A stretch of DNA of 64,000 bases from Microbacterium sp. RURRCA19A. GTDB taxonomy: Bacteria > Actinomycetota > Actinomycetes > Actinomycetales > Microbacteriaceae. The stretch is taken from NCBI RefSeq assembly GCF_900156455.1, contig NZ_FTNQ01000001.1, forward strand, positions 186,001 to 250,000, given 5' to 3'. The translations under genes were made by a program, and so were the position numbers. Positions 60,391-64,000 of this stretch are shown here, in pieces; the first letter of the stretch is position 1; each line of letters opens with the position of its first letter. The notes beneath the pieces were generated by a model. It searched no databases and had not been told where the DNA came from. It saw only the letters and a program-made list of their open reading frames with translations.

Positions 60391-62193
60391 GTGAGATTCG
60401 TCTGGGCCGTGGTGGCGTTCGTCATCGCCGCCGCCATGATCGGCGCGGGCATCGCCCAGCGCACCGTCTTCCAGGGACCTTCGGAGGCGACGGAATCGAT
60501 CCAGACCGACGGGTCGACGGCCTACACCCTGATCGACGGCTCTGTCCTCGGCAGCCTCCCCGGTGCTCAGGCGCTCCGCGTCGCCGGAGACGGTGAGGTG
60601 TTCGTCTCGTACGGGCGAACGTCCGACATGCAGGCGTGGCTCGCCGACGTCCCGTACACCGCGGTCACCCTCGGCCAGGAGAATGCCGTGCAGACGGCGG
60701 TCGTGCCGGCGTCGGTCTCTGCGCCGGCAGCCGAGACGACCACCGCGCGCACGCCCGTGGGATCAGACCTGTGGCTCGACGAGTATCAGCAGACGGGGTC
60801 CCTCAGTACGACCCTGCAGCTCCCGGCCGACATGAGCGTGCTCGTCGCCAGTGACGGCACGGCCCCCGCTCCCTCCGACATCTCGGTGACCTGGCCGATC
60901 GACAACTCCACCCCCTGGGCCGGTCCGCTGATCGCCGGGGGAGCTGTCGCTCTCATGGCCGGCATCGTGCTGTACCTGCTCGGCATCCGTCATGTGCGCC
61001 GCTCGCGCCGTCCGCGACGCAAGGGGCTGCCGCTGCCCGTCACCGAGCCGATCTCGATCGCCGACGCCGACGCGGCCGACAAGGGCGTCATCAGCTCCTC
61101 CCCGTCGCGTCGTGGTCGCGGTGCGCTCGGACCCGGGCGACGTGCCCTGATCGCGGTGCCCGCCCTGGGGATCTCGGCAGCGCTCTTCGCCGGGTGCTCC
61201 GCCGACGCCTGGCCGCAGTTCACCGCGAGCGACAGCCCGAGCCCGACGCCGACGGTGATCGTCCCCGAGGGGCAGTTCCCGCCCGCGGTCACCGAGAATC
61301 AAGCCGCGAAGATCGTGTCGCGGATCGCGACGACGGTGGCCCAGGCGGACTCGGCTCTCGACGCGACGGCCGCCGAGACACGACTGACCGGTCCGGCGCT
61401 GGCCGAGCGGAAGACCAACTACACCCTGCGCGCGGCGCTGCCCGATCGCCCCGCGCTTCCGGCCATCCCCGCCGAACCCGTGCAGATCACCCTCCCGCAG
61501 ACGACGGGCACGTGGCCGCGCACGGTGATGACGGTGGTCGAGTCCGCGGATGCCACGTCACCGACGACCTCGATCATGATGATGACGCAGGCCGACCCGT
61601 GGTCGCAGTACCGCGTGTCGTACATCGGGAACCTCGAGGCATCCACCAATCTCCCCGAGCTCGCGGCTCCCTACGTCGGCGCGACGCAGGTCCCGCCGGA
61701 CTCCTCGTTCCTGGTCATGCAGCCCGACCAGGTGGCGACCGCCTACGCCGACCTGATCAACAACGGGCAGAACAGCACGTCATGGGCCGCGTTCGACACG
61801 GCCAACGACCTGCTGCTCCCCGCGATCGAAGAGAACAAGAAGAACCGCACCGACGAGCTCAACCAGACAGGTCAGGGCACGGCGGAGATCAGCTTCTCGG
61901 CGACCGCGGGCGCGGCCGGGCCGATCGCCCTCGCCACGCTCGACACGGGCGCGATCGTCGCGGTCAACGTCTACGAGAGCGACACGGCGAAACCGACGAA
62001 CAAGGATGCCGTGATCAAGCTCGACAACAACCCCGCGGTGAAGGCCCTGACCGGCGTCGACCAGTCGGCGACCGGGTTCACCACCACCTACACCGACCAG
62101 ATCTTCTTCTACGTGCCCAGTCAGGGTTCCAGCGACAAGATCCGACTGCTGGGCTACCGTTCCAGCCTCCTCGAAGCGAAGGTGTCTCCGTGA
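60391..62193 (+). CDS. membrane protein with internal lipoprotein-like segment
   Basis: 600 residues if the GTG at 60391 is used (gives RFVWAVVAFVIAAAMIGAG, a direct signal/anchor helix); in-frame starts at 60373, 60379 and 60382 are alternatives. A second helix lies at about 176-200. A third hydrophobic run (about 250-269) has a basic lead-in and ends LFAGC, then a Pro/Ser/Thr-rich linker, exactly the look of a lipoprotein N-terminus but located inside the chain. The C-terminal 300 residues are extracytoplasmic. I do not recognise the family. It overlaps the next gene as GTGA. Confidence 0.72.
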   Translation: MRFVWAVVAFVIAAAMIGAGIAQRTVFQGPSEATESIQTDGSTAYTLIDGSVLGSLPGAQALRVAGDGEVFVSYGRTSDMQAWLADVPYTAVTLGQENAVQTAVVPASVSAPAAETTTARTPVGSDLWLDEYQQTGSLSTTLQLPADMSVLVASDGTAPAPSDISVTWPIDNSTPWAGPLIAGGAVALMAGIVLYLLGIRHVRRSRRPRRKGLPLPVTEPISIADADAADKGVISSSPSRRGRGALGPGRRALIAVPALGISAALFAGCSADAWPQFTASDSPSPTPTVIVPEGQFPPAVTENQAAKIVSRIATTVAQADSALDATAAETRLTGPALAERKTNYTLRAALPDRPALPAIPAEPVQITLPQTTGTWPRTVMTVVESADATSPTTSIMMMTQADPWSQYRVSYIGNLEASTNLPELAAPYVGATQVPPDSSFLVMQPDQVATAYADLINNGQNSTSWAAFDTANDLLLPAIEENKKNRTDELNQTGQGTAEISFSATAGAAGPIALATLDTGAIVAVNVYESDTAKPTNKDAVIKLDNNPAVKALTGVDQSATGFTTTYTDQIFFYVPSQGSSDKIRLLGYRSSLLEAKVSP

Positions 62194-63137
62194 GCACTCC
62201 CACCCCCGGTTCCGTCCTCCGCGGCGCCGTCGACCTGTCGTCGCTGCGCAACCGTCCCCAGCCTCCCGCAGCGCCCACCGACGGTTCGGCTGCGGCCGCC
62301 GCGGCGGGTGCGGCTCCCTCGCTCGTGTTCGACGTCACGGATGCCTCGTTCGGACAGGTCCTCGAGCTGTCGCGCACGGTGCCGGTGGTCGTCGACCTGT
62401 GGGCCGAGTGGTGCGCTCCCTGCAAGCAGCTCAGCCCGATCCTCGAGAAGGTCGTCGCGGAACTCGCCGGCAAGGTCGTGCTCGCGAAGGTCGACGTCGA
62501 CGCCAATCCGCAGCTGGCGCAGGGCTTCCGGGCCCAGTCGATCCCGATGGTCGTGGCGCTCGTCGCCGGACAGCCCGTACCGCTGTTCACCGGCGCCGTA
62601 CCGGAGCAGCAGGTCCGCGAGGTCTTCGGCCAGCTCCTGCAACTCGCGGCACAGCACGGCGTGACCGGCACCGTGCCGGTCGACGGCGCCGAAGCCGGTT
62701 CCGCCGAGCCGGAGGAACAGCCCCTCCCGCCCCTGCACGCGGAAGCGTTCGCCGCCATCGAAGAGGGCGACTACCCTCGGGCCATCTCGGCGTACGAACA
62801 GGCCCTCGCCGAGAACCCCCGCGACGCCGACGCCCGCGCCGGTCTCGGCCAGGTGCGTCTTCTCGACCGCGTCCAGGGTGTCGATCTTCAGGCGGCCCGC
62901 GCCGCGGCCGCTGCGGCCCCGACGGACGTCGAGGCGCAGTTCGTCGTCGCCGACCTCGACATCGCCGGCGGACACGTCGACGACGCCTTCGCGCGTCTGC
63001 TCGACCTGTTCGCGGCGCTGCCCGCCGACGAGCGCGCGCCCGTACGCGAGCGCCTCCTGGAGCACTTCGGGCTCATCGGCGACGAGGACGCGCGCGTCAT
63101 CCGCGCGCGTTCGCGACTGGCATCCCTGCTCTTCTGA
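62190..63137 (+). CDS. thioredoxin-TPR protein (CnoX/YbbN-like)
   Basis: 315 residues from GTG 62190, overlapping the upstream gene by 4 bp. A thioredoxin domain (about 45-155) has the active site WAEWCAPCKQ (C75, C78) and cis-Pro in QSIPMVVAL. The C-terminal half (about 180-315) contains TPR-like helices: EGDYPRAISAYEQALAENP and GHVDDAFARLLDLFAAL. Proteins of this architecture act as redox-linked chaperone holdases. The 45-residue N-terminus is low-complexity. Strong terminator downstream. Confidence 0.9.
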   Translation: MSTPTPGSVLRGAVDLSSLRNRPQPPAAPTDGSAAAAAAGAAPSLVFDVTDASFGQVLELSRTVPVVVDLWAEWCAPCKQLSPILEKVVAELAGKVVLAKVDVDANPQLAQGFRAQSIPMVVALVAGQPVPLFTGAVPEQQVREVFGQLLQLAAQHGVTGTVPVDGAEAGSAEPEEQPLPPLHAEAFAAIEEGDYPRAISAYEQALAENPRDADARAGLGQVRLLDRVQGVDLQAARAAAAAAPTDVEAQFVVADLDIAGGHVDDAFARLLDLFAALPADERAPVRERLLEHFGLIGDEDARVIRARSRLASLLF

Positions 63138-63143
63138 TCCCAT

Positions 63144-63179
63144 GAGGAACGGCCCCGTCTTCTGACGGGGCCGTTCCTC
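63144..63179. terminator. bidirectional terminator between the thioredoxin-TPR gene and glgB
   Basis: Perfect 16-bp stem (63144-63159 with 63164-63179), TTCT loop, between convergent genes; no long T-run. Confidence 0.82.
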
Positions 63180-63189
63180 GTTCGCGGGC

Positions 63190-64000
63190 TCAGCCGGCGC
63201 GGTGATGCAACCAGAGCACGCCGAGCGGGGGGAGCGTCAGCACGGCACTGCCGCGGGCGTCGGTGGTGACCGAGCCGAGGTTGCCCTGGCCCGATCCACC
63301 GAACGCCTCGGCGTCGCTGTTGAGCACCTCGGTCCACGTGCCCGCCTCGGGCAGGTCGAGGGGGAAGTCGCTCAGCGGAACGCCCGAGAAGTTGCACACC
63401 ACGGCCACGGTATTGCCGTGGTGGTCGCGCCGCGCGAACGCGAGCACGTTCGGGTTCCAGGCGGGCGCGCCCAGTCGCGAGAACGCGGCACCATCGTGAT
63501 CGCGGGACCACAGGGCAGCCTGATCCTTGTAGACGCTGTTGAGCTCGGCGACGAACGCGTGCAGCTGCGCGTGCGAGGGCTGGTCCAGCATCCACCAGTC
63601 GAGGGAACGCGATTCGGACCACTCGGACATCTGGCCGAACTCCTGGCCCATGAACAGGAGCTGCTTGCCGGGGTGTCCCCACATGTACGCCAGGAACGCG
63701 CGCATGTTGGCGAGTTTCTGCCAGTGGTCGCCCGGCATCCGGCCGAAGAGACTGCCCTTCCCGTGGACGACCTCGTCGTGACTGATGGGCAGGATGAAGT
63801 TCTCGCTGAACGCGTAGACGAACGAGAACGACAGCTCGCCCTCGTGGTGCGAGCGGTACATCGGGTCGCGAGAGATGTACTGGAGCGAGTCGTTCATCCA
63901 GCCCATGTTCCACTTGAAACCGAAGCCGAGCCCGGCGTGCGCCGTGGGCGCCGTGACGCCGGGGAAGCTCGTCGATTCCTCGGCGATCATCGCGATGCCG
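63190..64000 (-). CDS. glgB: 1,4-alpha-glucan branching enzyme, C-terminal part
   Basis: 270 visible residues ending at 63190-63192; the gene continues past the window edge. The alpha-amylase-family (GH13) segments are clear: [11 protein letters not shown] (catalytic acid Glu region), [15 protein letters not shown] (conserved His-Asp), [10 protein letters not shown] and [10 protein letters not shown]. The C-terminal beta domain follows. GlgB makes alpha-1,6 branches in glycogen. The catalytic nucleophile Asp lies outside the window. Confidence 0.93.
   Translation of the reverse strand, partial: GIAMIAEESTSFPGVTAPTAHAGLGFGFKWNMGWMNDSLQYISRDPMYRSHHEGELSFSFVYAFSENFILPISHDEVVHGKGSLFGRMPGDHWQKLANMRAFLAYMWGHPGKQLLFMGQEFGQMSEWSESRSLDWWMLDQPSHAQLHAFVAELNSVYKDQAALWSRDHDGAAFSRLGAPAWNPNVLAFARRDHHGNTVAVVCNFSGVPLSDFPLDLPEAGTWTEVLNSDAEAFGGSGQGNLGSVTTDARGSAVLTLPPLGVLWLHHRAG

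Noticed and set aside
1..64000. CRISPR array, insertion sequence, prophage or rRNA operon
   Set aside because: No spaced direct repeats, transposase-like proteins, phage structural genes or rRNA-like sequence were found.

Overview
The window reads as one contiguous, gene-dense stretch (about 70% G+C) of an actinobacterial chromosome. Gene order and protein sequence fit family Microbacteriaceae, most likely Microbacterium; the genus is an inference, because no rRNA is present. Nearly every gene is a housekeeping gene. I saw no prophage, transposon, CRISPR array or base-composition island. About 75% of the genes lie on the + strand, often with 1-4 bp stop/start overlaps (ATGA, GTGA, TGATG).

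Layout. 1-2.7 kb: the end of a DUF1989 / flavin-reductase / ABC substrate-binding-protein unit. 2.8-7 kb: fructose PTS operon fruR-fruK-fruA-ptsH with promoter, candidate operator and terminators. 7.2-13.8 kb: MBL hydrolase, tRNA-Glu(CUC), ECF sigma factor with a DUF4349 membrane partner, TerC, and a sulfur-type pair (DszA/NtaA-like flavin monooxygenase plus MetY-like enzyme). 13.9-20.4 kb: a leucine leader peptide, leuC-leuD, murA, an acyltransferase, gpsA and ddl. 20.4-27.7 kb: DUF3515 lipoprotein, thiL, rsmD, recG, coaD, DUF177-rpmF-rnc-mutM. 27.8-39.4 kb: tandem-GNAT gene with two small upstream ORFs, smc, ftsY, DUF2004, lipB-lipA, a TetR regulator, ffh and an SGNH hydrolase. 39.4-51.6 kb: GCS2-type ligase, rpsP-khpA-rimM-trmD, map, rplS, lepB-rnhB, DUF2469, yraN-comM-dprA, xerC and a DUF3060 lipoprotein. 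51.6-64 kb: M23-like protein, rpsB-tsf, pyrH-frr-cdsA, DivIVA-motif protein, transglycosylase, small zinc-motif protein and alpha/beta hydrolase, AI-2E transporter, a membrane/lipoprotein fusion followed by thioredoxin-TPR, and the 3' part of glgB.

Functional grouping. The window carries protein export (ffh, ftsY, lepB), translation (rpsP, rpsB, tsf, rplS, rpmF, frr, rimM, trmD, rsmD, khpA, rnc), envelope building (murA, ddl, plsC, cdsA, gpsA, transglycosylase), DNA maintenance (recG, mutM, smc, xerC, rnhB, comM, dprA) and cofactor supply (lipA/B, thiL, coaD).

The most interesting signals lie between or underneath the genes. (1) The 7-mer GGATGCC/GGCATCC is strongly over-represented (about 100 copies by eye against roughly 15 expected) and recurs as inverted pairs in intergenic hairpins. 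(2) A TANNNT box ends exactly 6 nt before the start codon in at least eleven genes, indicating leaderless transcription; one divergent pair is only 25 bp apart. (3) A perfect 16-bp inverted repeat lies in the first codons of rnc. (4) A leucine leader peptide precedes leuC. (5) A 37-codon ORF with a near-consensus promoter and Shine-Dalgarno precedes the GNAT gene. (6) gpsA runs about 100 bp into ddl.
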